Source: Staphylotrichum longicolle (Eukaryota > Ascomycota > Sordariomycetes > Sordariales > Chaetomiaceae). Taken from it: a stretch of 64,000 nucleotides of DNA. The position numbers and the translations under genes are program-made. This document shows, piece after piece, positions 23,962-33,205 of the stretch (positions within the stretch are counted from its first letter, which is position 1; every line of letters begins with the position of its first letter). The notes beneath the pieces were generated by a model, which was not told where the DNA came from, searched no databases, and saw only the letters and a program-made list of their open reading frames with translations. Location of the stretch: the NCBI GenBank assembly GCA_019096155.1, contig JAHCVI010000001.1, positions 14,533,243-14,597,242 of the forward strand, given 5' to 3'.

Positions 23962-24474
23962 ACTGGCAAGGGAAAGAATAGATGTTTGGGGTAGTATTGA
24001 TAAGAAGTCTGGTTAGAAAAGATTCTTTAGATACCTGGGCTTGGATGCAGGTGCTGCCTCTGTGGTTTCATAGGTTCAAATGTACCACCATGTTTTTTTT
24101 TTTGATATGTATCTACGGGTAGGCGGATTCACCAGCCCGGACCCTTTCAGTTTGCTCATGCGAGGAGGTAGTTAAGGAAAGAAATGAAAAAAAATAAAAA
24201 AAATGGTTTGCCCTGGTGGTGGAACAATGGCGACTGAGAAGCGACGCCTTTGGCTCCTTGGATGATGCTGCGTCATATTTGCCGACTAAATCTGGCCATC
24301 CCTCACCACCCTCTTCTTTCTGTAATATACTCAAATCAACAAAACAGAACCGATCGCACATTCTTGCAGTTTGACCCGAGCGCCAATGTCTCCGCCCAGC
24401 ATGGGGGCGTCTCTCCCACATCTCACTACAACATATGCCTCCCACTTCTGCGTGACTCCGAGTGAAGGCCCGCG

Positions 24475-25370
24475 TCAGCTCCAGACCGCCGGGCCGGGGA
24501 TCGTCCATTCCGTTCTGCTCGACGTCGGCTCCTCATATATGTTGAAATGGAGCTCCGGTTCTTCCCGCAACTTAGCACGAGGACACACTGCCAGCCGCAG
24601 CGTAATAATCAGGGAACAACCTTACCTTCAATTCCCCAGACCCCCGGGATGGCCGCCATGTACTCCTCCCCCGGAACCTCCCCCCCACCCCCCACCACCC
24701 ACAAATGCGCACACTCGGGATAAAACTCGGGCGTAAACGGCACATGCAGCGCAATCAACTCATGCCTGATCAGGTACGCCCCACTCTTCAACCTCTCCGG
24801 CACCCTCACGCCCCACGTATAATTCCTCGCGACCATCTCCCTCTGCGCCCACACCCCCTCGCGCAACGTGCCGGACAACAAGCCCGCCTGGTCGATCTTG
24901 AACCAGCGCCTCCCCTCCGTGCCGTTGAACGACGCGCAGGCGGTCGGCTCGGCGCCGCAGTAGGCCATCCACACGACGATGGCGCCAATGTCGTGCGGCC
25001 AGCCGCGGTAGTAGGCTTCGATGGTGGCGCCGGCGGCGACGGTGGCGTACTCTTCGGCGGGGGTGCCCGGGTCGTTGCAGGCGAGGGTGGGCAGGGTGGG
25101 GTTGGTGATGGGGCGGAAGTCGGCCCAGTGGCGCTGGATAGAGGATTGGCCCTCGGCGGGGTAGTAGGGGAAGAAGCTGGGTCGGATTAGTTGGGTTGTT
25201 TGTGGCTAGAGAGACGGGAAAGGGGGCGAAGGGGAGAAGGGAAAGGGGGGACTGGGGGAGTGATGGTACCCGGGACGCCAATCTCCTGCGATGGAGTAAT
25301 TCCAGATGCCGCCATGCCCCGCGACAAGGCAGGGCAAGATGCTGAGAAAAGAGAGAAAGAAGAGAGACAT
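24475..25370 (-). CDS. AA9 lytic polysaccharide monooxygenase (former GH61)
   Basis: Secreted copper enzyme that oxidatively cleaves cellulose or related beta-glucans. Predicted 245 aa, no CBM1. Exons in coding order: 25370-25270, 25176-24626, 24560-24475 (738 nt, phases 2 and 1). The signal peptide of about 18 residues ends ...LVAG, placing the mature N-terminal His in HGGIW, the copper-brace ligand. The second ligand is His in RGWPHDIGAIVVWMAYCG. LIRHELIALH is the conserved second-sphere region, and the axial Tyr lies in EFYPEC. The C-terminus ends with the family signature TEWTIPGPAVW. Unusually, the residue two before the axial Tyr, normally Gln (Q-x-Y), is Glu. It lies upstream of, and divergent from, the Cys-rich peptide gene. 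Regioselectivity cannot be predicted by eye. Confidence 0.93.
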
Positions 25371-26042
25371 GATGCTAGGGCGAATCGAGGATGGTGCGTT
25401 TCTCAGCTGGAGTTTGTGTGGAGGGGGTCGCGTGGTCATGTAGGAGGAACATGACTCGTCACTGCTTTTGCACTGCCAGTTCAATTGGCGACTGAATGCA
25501 ACCCCATTGAGAGGTAATATATTCTGTCCCTGAAGAACGTTGAGCGAAAGCGTCAGCTTGCGGGGAAATGGTACGCCAGGGTAGTATGCTGCACTAGAGC
25601 AACGGATGATCGACAGTGCCTCTTGTTAGTGCTTCCTTGAAAGATCCAACAACTTGAGGTTTATGTTGACTGTATCGAAGAGTGTCAAAAGCTATGACAT
25701 TGGCGTTCCTCGCAAATGACCAGGGGTGCCCCTCATTTGATTATGTGTCTGGCCCTTCTCCCACCTTGACAGTTCAACGAAAACAGGATCGGAATGGTCA
25801 TACTCCCTGCCTTACACCGAGTATGCATAACTCAGCCAGGCCAGGTGGGAATTGTGGCGTCCGGTAGAATTCAGATAACGCCGAGTTCAGCGGAGGCTAA
25901 ATCACTTATGCTACCCAGAAACACTGCAATCCTACCCCGGCCCCAAACGCTTTCAGCTTCTCGCTCAGCTGTTTGGCGGAGCGAGTAACCATTGGTTTCC
26001 TATCGTAGGAGCTTTAAGCGAGCAAGTTCTCAAAGAGAAGCA

Positions 26043-26049
26043 TAAATAC
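26043..26049 (+). promoter_or_regulatory. TATA-like box of Cys-rich peptide gene
   Basis: ATAAATA about 110 nt before the ATG at 26154, similar in spacing to the other secretome genes here. Confidence 0.4.
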
Positions 26050-26153
26050 CTACGGAGTTGTAGACTCTTTTGCCAGTGCAAGTCCACATCCATTCAACAA
26101 GTTACTGTCCAATCTTGAAGGCTTGTACAACAACTCGAAACCCAGAAACAACC

Positions 26154-26453
26154 ATGAAGCTGTCCGCTGCTCTGGTCTTTTTCGTTGGCCTCATTGCCGG
26201 GGCCAACGCGAACTGCCACGGCGACTGCAAGATCCGGTGCAACCCCGGAAACGTTGCCGGTTATTGCAACGGCGAGTGTGTTGGACGCTGCATGGCTTAT
26301 CTTTGCCTAAGTACGTCCTTTTCTTTTGGATCGAGTCTTGTTCTGTTGGAGCTTGCATTGATAACTTGTCCCCTTGCAGTCTACCGTCAGAGGGCTGGTG
26401 CTGAGCATGTTGATTTACGGACTGGTTGCGTGTGTTTCGGGGGATGGCAATGA
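26154..26453 (+). CDS. small Cys-rich secreted peptide (76 aa), defensin-like candidate
   Basis: Two exons, 26154-26310 and 26380-26453, with a 69-nt phase-1 intron. A clear signal peptide (MKLSAALVFFVGLIAGANA) is followed by a mature region of about 57 residues holding nine cysteines. The spacing is CHGDC, KIRC, an 8-residue gap, C-NGE-C-VGR-C, MAYLC, then a C-terminal GCVCFGG. The CxxxC pairs plus terminal C-x-C resemble cysteine-stabilised alpha/beta peptides (defensins), but I cannot assign the family firmly. The odd cysteine number suggests a free thiol or a dimer. It is probably extracellular: an antimicrobial peptide or an effector-like protein. The intron separates the first seven cysteines from the C-x-C motif. 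Confidence 0.75.
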   Translation: MKLSAALVFFVGLIAGANANCHGDCKIRCNPGNVAGYCNGECVGRCMAYLCLSTSFSFGSSLVLLELALITCPLAVYRQRAGAEHVDLRTGCVCFGGWQ

Positions 26454-26652
26454 CATGGATTCGGCACAGCTTGACCAAACTGAACCTAGGTACATTGAAG
26501 AAACCCTTAGTTGCAGTTCCAACATTCAGAGCCAGAGGTTGTCATTATGTCCTAGTTTTTTTGTTAGGAATTCTAATGAGTCCCCCAAGTTTTCTCCATC
26601 TTTCCAGATGCATGTGCGGGCCAGTGATGATAGACTGGTGAAAAGAATAAAC

Positions 26653-26700
26653 AAAAAAAAAAAAGAAAAGAAAAGAAAAAAAAAAGAAACAAAAGAAAAA
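26653..26700. repeat. A-rich low-complexity tract
   Basis: Runs of A broken by single G or C. On the minus strand it is a T-rich tract directly downstream of the polymerase III-like element and contains several T4+ runs usable as terminators. Confidence 0.8.
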
Positions 26701-26880
26701 CTGCAAAAGCTCACCGGCCAACTCCCCTCGTCGGTAGAGGGGGAGGTGGCCGGCTACGAAAACCCCGGTGGGTTTTCTCCGACGGATCGAACGGGTGACC
26801 TCACAGTTGTTGGACACCCGGATCTCTCGAGAGGGCCGATGCCCTGCGCACCCCCAAATTGACCACTGGCCTTTTTGGGG
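26696..26880 (-). ncRNA. tRNA-derived polymerase III-type element (SINE-like or ncRNA)
   Basis: On the minus strand TGGTCAATTTGG (26865-26854) fits the A-box consensus TRGYNNANNNGG exactly, and GTTCGATCC (26792-26784) fits the B-box consensus GWTCRANNC. They lie about 61 nt apart. Downstream there is a long hairpin (26714-26753, arms CCGGCCACCTCCCC / GGGGAGTTGGCCGG), then T-runs that would terminate polymerase III. The head does not fold into a full tRNA: the T stem is mismatched and no acceptor stem is seen. I therefore read it as a degenerate tRNA-derived SINE head or a free-standing polymerase III ncRNA. No second copy was found in this window. Confidence 0.5.
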
Positions 26881-26915
26881 GGGCGGGTGATATGATGAAT
26901 GCGAAAACTTGTATA

Positions 26916-29735
26916 TTAAGGGTAGGCACCGTGGGTCGCGCACAGTGTGGGAGCCGGGGGATCACTCGCCCCTTCCACGCACTCTCCCAAATGTTTATTT
27001 TCCCACTTTCCTCCCACGTCTCCGAGTCCCCAGCAAGCCCAACCCTCACGCCAACGCCCCCTCCTCACATCCCCCACCCTCGCCAACTCCAACACCAACC
27101 TCCACAAGTAAATCTTGACATCCACCTCCCGCATCCCCCTGCCAAACCACTCCCTCCCCCCCTCCGCCACCTCCCTCGCCACCTCCCGCCCGCGCCGCGT
27201 CTCCAAGAACCACCGCACCACCTCCGGCACCTCCCCCATCCCCACGCTGACGGGGACGTAGTGCACCCACGGCCGCAGGCGATCGTCGTGCCACTCGCGC
27301 AGCACCGTCATCTTGAGCACGACCGACCCGGACGCGAGCAGCTTGTAGAACCGGCCCGAGATGCCGTTGCCGTCGAGGTCGAAGACGAGTTTGGCCTTGA
27401 AGGCGGCGTCGGCGTCCTGCCAGGGGACGCGCCGGAAGAGGGACCGCTGGGCGCGGCAGGCGCGCGGGTGGGCGCACTGGAAGATGCGGGCTGGGTGGAC
27501 GTTGTAGAGGCGGCCGTTGAGGAAGCTGCTTCTTGAGGTGTGGACTTGGCCGTCGGCTTCGTGGAGGTAGGTATGTTGCTGCTTGTCGTTGCTTTGCAGG
27601 TTGAGGTTCTGGGCGAGGGCGATGAAGCGCTGGCGGTGGAAGGACTGCCAGTCTGAGGTGGTGGAGGCCACGCCGCCGGTGGTGGAACCTACCCAGTAGA
27701 GGTGGTCGGCCTTGTCGTGCCAGGGAATGTCGTGGGACGGGTTGTACTGGAACTCGTGCTCGGTGAGGTAGGCCGGAGCCGGGAAGAGAATGTCGGACAT
27801 TGTGGAGGTGGAGCCGGGAGAGAGGACGGGGACGGGGCCGGTGATGAGCGAGAAGGAGGGTGGGGAGAGGAAGAGGCCGTGGGTGTGGGCGTAGGAGGGG
27901 TTGGCGCAGAGGGAGAGGTGGTTGGTGAGGTTCGTGACGAGCGGTAGGGAGCCTTCGAGGTGTTGAGGAGGCTGAGAGTGGGTGGGAGGACAGAATGCGG
28001 TGATTGCGTTCCAGGTTGGGTGTTCGGAGAGGCTGGTTAGGGTGAAGTTGTGGTATTGCGCTGAGTCTGGTGGCGGTATTAGGATTCGCGGTTCGTCCAA
28101 ATGGTTGGCTAGAAAGGTCATGTTGGGAAGAACCCCAGTGAGATCGCCCAGTAACTTGTTGAAGAGGTCGCTGATGTGCCTGTCGAAGCTGCGCTTGGGA
28201 TGATTGCAGTGAGTCTCGGCGGTGGAACCGTTGAGAGTGCACTGCCAGAGGTCAATGCCTGATGTCTTGTTTGCGTCGTTCATTATCTGGACAACGTCTT
28301 CGCCGCTAAGTTTCCAAAACGGCGAGACAGAGTGGTAGATGGTGTCGAACTCGTCGATGAGAGGCGACTGGTTTGCCACGGCATACTCATACCAGGCATC
28401 GAAGCCCGGGGGCGGCTCGACCTTGTAACGCCGCCGGTATTCTTCGAGTGCAGCCGGGTAGGTTTTGGATTGCCGTTCGAGTAGACGTTCAAAGTCGACT
28501 CTGGCGTTGCGGAAGAGAACCTCGACTGGGTGTTCCAAATTGTGGAGGGCCGAAGCTTGTTCAGTTCTGATGGCGACGGTGTTGGCGATGTATGGGCAGA
28601 GTGATAAAAGGACCAGAGCCCACATGAGCGCTTTGCCCTTGGCCTGCTTGGGCAGCATATTAAATAGTTGAATAAGAACGAGAAATGAGGCGACAACCGG
28701 TGCCATAGCCTGAATTTCCGAAAGTTGGATGTAGGGATCGCGACTGGCGACGATGCCAAACGTCCCTATTACCGCGGCGATACACCATGAGGTGTTTCGG
28801 GCCTGAGAACTTGTTAGCATTTGAAGGTCTTGAAACAGACAGGAGTGCAGACGGTTTGAATTGTGAAATACCAACAAAAGGCTTTGGCCAGACCCAATAA
28901 GAGGGTCGGTGTCACAAAGTTGATGCTGGGCAACCCAAACGCAAGGGTCTGTACGCCTGACACGGTAAACAACAAGACGGCAACCCGCAATGAGAGAGGT
29001 ACACCGTCCTCCTCAATATCGATGTGCGGAAGAAAGCGATGACGCTCGTCGGTCCTGGGTATCAGAGCGGTGTAGGCCACAAGAAGCGCCGCAATTGGAA
29101 TGATCGACAACGACAACATCCCAATGTCCCAGTCCGACTGAGCAAAAACCGCAACCGCAGCAACCAAGGTAGTGCCCCAAACGGTGTTTGCAAGAGGTGA
29201 GAAGAATCCTTTCTCAGACCTCCCGCTCCATGAATCGGGCCGAAGCTTCCTGTCCGCAACCAGCAGCAGCGGAGTCAAGACCGGCTGAGCCACACATCAC
29301 CTCAAGTCAGCACGTCACCCCAACCCAAACACCTCGATCAAGAGAACCACCACTTACAAAAAGCCCAACACTCCCCACCTCCGCCCGATATGAACAAGCG
29401 CCAGCAACAGCCGCAGCCACCGCCCAAACCGCCCACCTCTTCCCACCCTTCGAAGCCACACCACCGCTCAAACCCAACAACCCCTCCCCGGACCCGTCAT
29501 CTCCAACTCCAGTCCCTTCAGCAGCACACCGCCGCCATCTCTTCGTATTAAGCAGCACCGCCAGCAGCGCCCATCCACCCACTTCCGACGCAACTCCCCC
29601 CTCGGGACTCCTCGCAGGCGGTCTCCACAACCAGTACGTCAGCGCCGCACACAGCGCCGCGGCGCCCGCGGCGCCCACGGTCGGGTCGACAATCGTTGTT
29701 GCGAAGCCAAGGTCACATCGCGGCGGCGTGTACAT
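26916..29735 (-). CDS. CAP10-like glycosyltransferase family 90, multi-span membrane protein
   Basis: Predicted 898 aa from three exons: 29735-29358, 29284-28853, 28802-26916 (all phase 0). The first ~380 residues contain roughly eight to ten hydrophobic spans. The C-terminal half is a lumenal GT90/CAP10 domain with WQCTLNGS, YWVGSTTGGVAS, SFLNGRLYNV, the signature FDLDGNGISGRFYKLLASGS and HYVPVSVGMGEVPEVVRWF. Related fungal proteins (cryptococcal CAP10/CXT1 type) are Golgi xylosyltransferases that build capsule or glycosphingolipid glycans. That supports a UDP-sugar transferase role here, but the acceptor is unknown. The C-terminus after the GT90 fold is rich in Arg/Gly. It lies divergent from nothing obvious; the tRNA-derived element sits just beyond its stop codon. 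Confidence 0.87.
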
Positions 29736-30812
29736 CGTCGTCGTCCATCGAGCGACATGGAGGACTTTGGGGGTGAAAAATGGGGAGTCGGAAATGGGGT
29801 GATTGGTGGGTGGTTGTGTTCAGGTAGAAAGGGGTATGATGGGAAAGGGAGGGAAGTTGGGTTTAAACGAATGAATGAATGAATCCACCACAGTCAGCCA
29901 AGCCGCCCAAACAGTCAGGTGAGAAGGACAGATCAGTCAAGGTTCGGGGGGGGCGGCGGCGGCTGCCAGGGCAATGTGTTTGTTGCAGTAAGGAAGGATT
30001 CGAACCCCGTATTGGCCCCAGCTAATAAGATGCATGTTTGCTCCGGCCTTGCTTGGCTGACGCCGCGTCCAGGGGGGGCTGTGCTTGGCCCGACGTGGTT
30101 GCGTTACACACATGTCCAAGAGGTCTTGAGTGGAGGATTTTGGGCTGGGCATTTGCGGCGTGCCGGCCTATCCGAAGGAAGGTTTAAAATGGATACGGTT
30201 CTTTGTCATGAGATTTCGGCAGATGGGGTTTTTGGGGGCCGCCGATTGGGTGCCATTGGGTTGTGGAGATCGTGCCTGGAGGGCTGAGTAAGAAATCGGG
30301 GACGGGGTGATTTTGTGAAACCGTGGGGATTTCGGGGCCTGGGCAGGAGGGTAAAAGCTTCTTTGGGCTCTGGTATGTACATACCCCTTACTGAGTTGAT
30401 GAGTCGTCGTTGTTGAGTACCTGAGAGAGGTTTGCGTTCGTGCAACCCCTGATTCAGGCTTCGATTGAGCCAAGCCGCCGAGTCTCTTGGACTGGAAATA
30501 GGCGAATGAAAAGAAAATGCTCATTTCCCTGTCAGAATCTTTGCGTAGATTCACTCCGAGACCAGAATAAATTCAAGTTTCTTGAAGCATTTGAGCTATC
30601 TCTTGTGACTGGCGGCTGTTCTTGTTCAAATGTTGGCCTAACAAAAATTGTGGGCCCAACCAGGATCTTGCAAAGCTGCCGGATGAAGTGCTTTAATTCA
30701 GGGACTAGTCCCGAGCCAACGCCAATTCCCTTAGTACCGCCATCTATAAACATACTCTACGGACCAAACCCAAGTCTATCTAAACCCACCTTCCTCTCAG
30801 TCACCCCTCGCC
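29736..30812. other. intergenic region between GT90 and ankyrin genes
   Basis: About 1.1 kb. It holds the GT90 promoter (with ATGAATGAATGAATGAAT at 29869-29883) and the 3' flank of the ankyrin gene. No supported gene. A B-box-like GGTTCGAATCC occurs on the minus strand at 30006-29996 but no tRNA folds around it. Confidence 0.5.
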
Positions 30813-33205
30813 TCATCTACCTCCCGCCCTAACTCTCCACTCCCTCACCACGGCCGCCTCCCCACCAACCAACCCCTCCCCCTTCTTCACATACTTCACG
30901 CCCCACTCCCTCCGCCCCGTAACCAACACCCTGCACGCCTCCAGTCTCGCATACAAACTCACATCCTCCCTGGCCTTCGCCCCCCTCACCTCCCCATCCA
31001 ACACCTCCAGCAGTCCCCTGCCGTGCGCATCTCGCGCCGCCACGCTGGCGCCCATCTCGAGCAGCGTCGCGAGCGCGACCTTGCGCCCCAGCCGCGCGGC
31101 CATGAGCAGGGCCGTCTCGCCGCGCCGGTTGCGCGCCTCGGGGCTGCTGTTCGCGCCGCCGGTGGCGGCGGCGGCGCGGACGAGCGTCTCGAGAATGGCC
31201 TGCAGCGTCTTGGCCTTGTCGTCCTGGTCGTCGGGGATGTGCTCGATGAAGGCCATGAGCGGCGTGTAGCCGCGCTTGTCGTAATGGGAGAGGGAGAGGG
31301 AGACGGAGGGGTGCAGGAGGGAGTGCAGGTGGCGGAGGCGCGTGGGGAGGGTGTCCTCGGGGATTGAGGTCTTGGGACTGCTGGTGGTGGCCGTGGCACC
31401 TGGGGCTGGTGAGGGGGTTTTGGAGTCGAGTTTGCGTTTGAGGGGGCGGCTTGTTGATGCTGGGGTGGAGGAGGAAGAAGAGGAGGAGCGCACGTGGCGG
31501 TCCATGGTTTGCTGGTTGAGGATGGCCTCGGCGAGGCAGTGCAGCCCGTTACGACCCTCGGCGTCTTCGATGAGGGGATTGGTGTAGGAAGACTGGATGA
31601 CACGAACAAGACGGGCGTGGTAGGCGAGGAAGGAACCCTCTGAAGCGGAAGATGGGGACGACTGCTGGGACTGGAGCGGGTGGTGTCTTCGACTAACGGG
31701 GAGGGGCTGTCGGTGCGGCGAGGTGGGATGTATGGGCTTTGGGCTGGTCACGTCGAGGTCAGGCACGGGGTTGAAGCCGAATGCATCGCGGCGAGAGGCG
31801 AGCGTGGGGTTGAAAAGGGATATGAGGCTCGCAAGGGCCGGCAGATCCCGGACGACGGAGTGGGCGCGGTGGAAGAAGGTCCGGCCGTAGACGTCGGTTT
31901 CGTAGAGGATTTCAGGACAGGATGCTCGAATGTGTCCCAAAAGCCGCTTCAAAGGAGTGGAAGGGCCTGAAAAGTCCACGAACCACTCGAGGTTGAGGAC
32001 GTGAAGAAACGTCTGGCCGCCCGTGTTGACCGCCCTCAAACTCCCATGGCTAGCACGAGCCACCATCCCGCACAGCGTCTCTTGATATCCTCCCAAGGCA
32101 GCGAAGAGGTGTAGCGGTGTGTTACCAAAGCTGTCCACGAGGCTGATGTTTTCTGATGGAGGATGTTCCAGGACATGCCGCGCTCGTGGACTTGGCTCGC
32201 CTGTCGGGAGGAGCCAAGAGTTCTGGTCAGCAGAGGTGTCCTTGGCGATGGAGCACCAACAGTTTCCCTTGCCATGTTGTTGGCCTGGGAAGTCGGCGCA
32301 GCTCCGAGTGTGCGCAGTGAGGAAGTCCCCTGGAAGCGCAAATCCGGGGTCTGGAAAGGCTTCGTAAGCCTCGGCGCAGGCTTCAAAATCCGGTACCGCT
32401 GGCTCTGATCCTTCGCTTAAGGCGGCTGATGGGCGACGCCCAGAAGACAGGCCATCGTCGTCAGATGACATTGAGATGGTGTATTCTTTGATGAGTGAAC
32501 ATAGCTGGAGAGCGTAGTGCGTAGAACAGTCTGACACTCTTCTCTTGATATCATGGACGTAGGTGGTGTCGAACAACCCCTGGGCGTTGCTTTCTTGCTC
32601 GACGCTTTTAAAAGGGGTGGAAAAGTAGCCGATACTGGACACGTCTGGAGATGTCGAGAAGTCAAAAGCCGGGGTGTCTTCTGGCTTAATACTTTGCCGG
32701 ACGGGATGTTACTTCAGAGCTTGGTGGGGACGCTCAGTCTCTGCGGCTGTGGTGAGCGGAACTGTGTGAATACACCCTAAAACACGGTGTCTAGGTACCT
32801 CTGTCGACCCACGGCCCGTTGCTGTGCGGCTACCCGAAATCCCTCTCCTGTTTCTGCGCCGTGCAGGGACATAGAAAGACTGTTTATGCGTTTGCTCATT
32901 TCAGTCCGCGATTCAGGCCGGAGATAACGGGGATCGTTGTCGAGCATCTTGTGGATGGTCTTTTGAGCCGAGTTTTTTCTGGGGGCGTGTCAGCCGTTCG
33001 TCAGTGATTTGTTGGCACGAGATGCGCACCTCGGGTTGAAGCCATCGTCCTCGAGCACCTTGATGATCTTGTCGATGGATAGTGTCGAGTAGAGATACAG
33101 CCGGGCTAGCTTGCGAGATCGAGATATGGTCCACTGCGGAGGCCGCCCTATCCTGGAGCCCGACGGGGCCGGTCCGGTTGCTGTTGAGGCGGGCGAGGAA
33201 GCCAT
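30813..33205 (-). CDS. Clr5-domain protein with ankyrin-type repeats
   Basis: Predicted 730 aa from three exons: 33205-33030, 32978-32834, 32684-30813 (phases 2 and 0). The N-terminal ~105 residues form a Clr5-like domain: RIGRPPQWTISRSRKLARLY, LSIDKIIKVLEDDGF, then NSAQKTIHKMLDNDPRYLRP. The C-terminal region has dispersed ankyrin-type units (SFGNTPLHLFAALGG, YGRTFFHRAH, RGETALLMAARLGRKVALAT, AARDAHGRGLLEV). Ser/Pro-rich low-complexity linkers separate them. Clr5 is named from a fission yeast silencing factor; proteins of this layout are common in Pezizomycotina and mostly uncharacterised. The start at 33205 is chosen because it lies just before the domain; an in-frame ATG at 33385 would add 60 residues. 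The boundary of the second intron (32685-32833) is less certain. Confidence 0.8.

Noticed and set aside
27046..28242. 398-codon minus-strand frame
   Set aside because: Arg/Pro-rich shadow of the GT90 gene, which in the other frame shows the real GT90 motifs.
29985..30090. Possible minus-strand tRNA around GGTTCGAATCC (30006-29996) with an A-box-like CAGCCAAGCAAGG
   Set aside because: No acceptor stem or anticodon stem can be formed, the T stem is weak, and the A box has an extra base. A chance B-box match or a very old relic is more likely.
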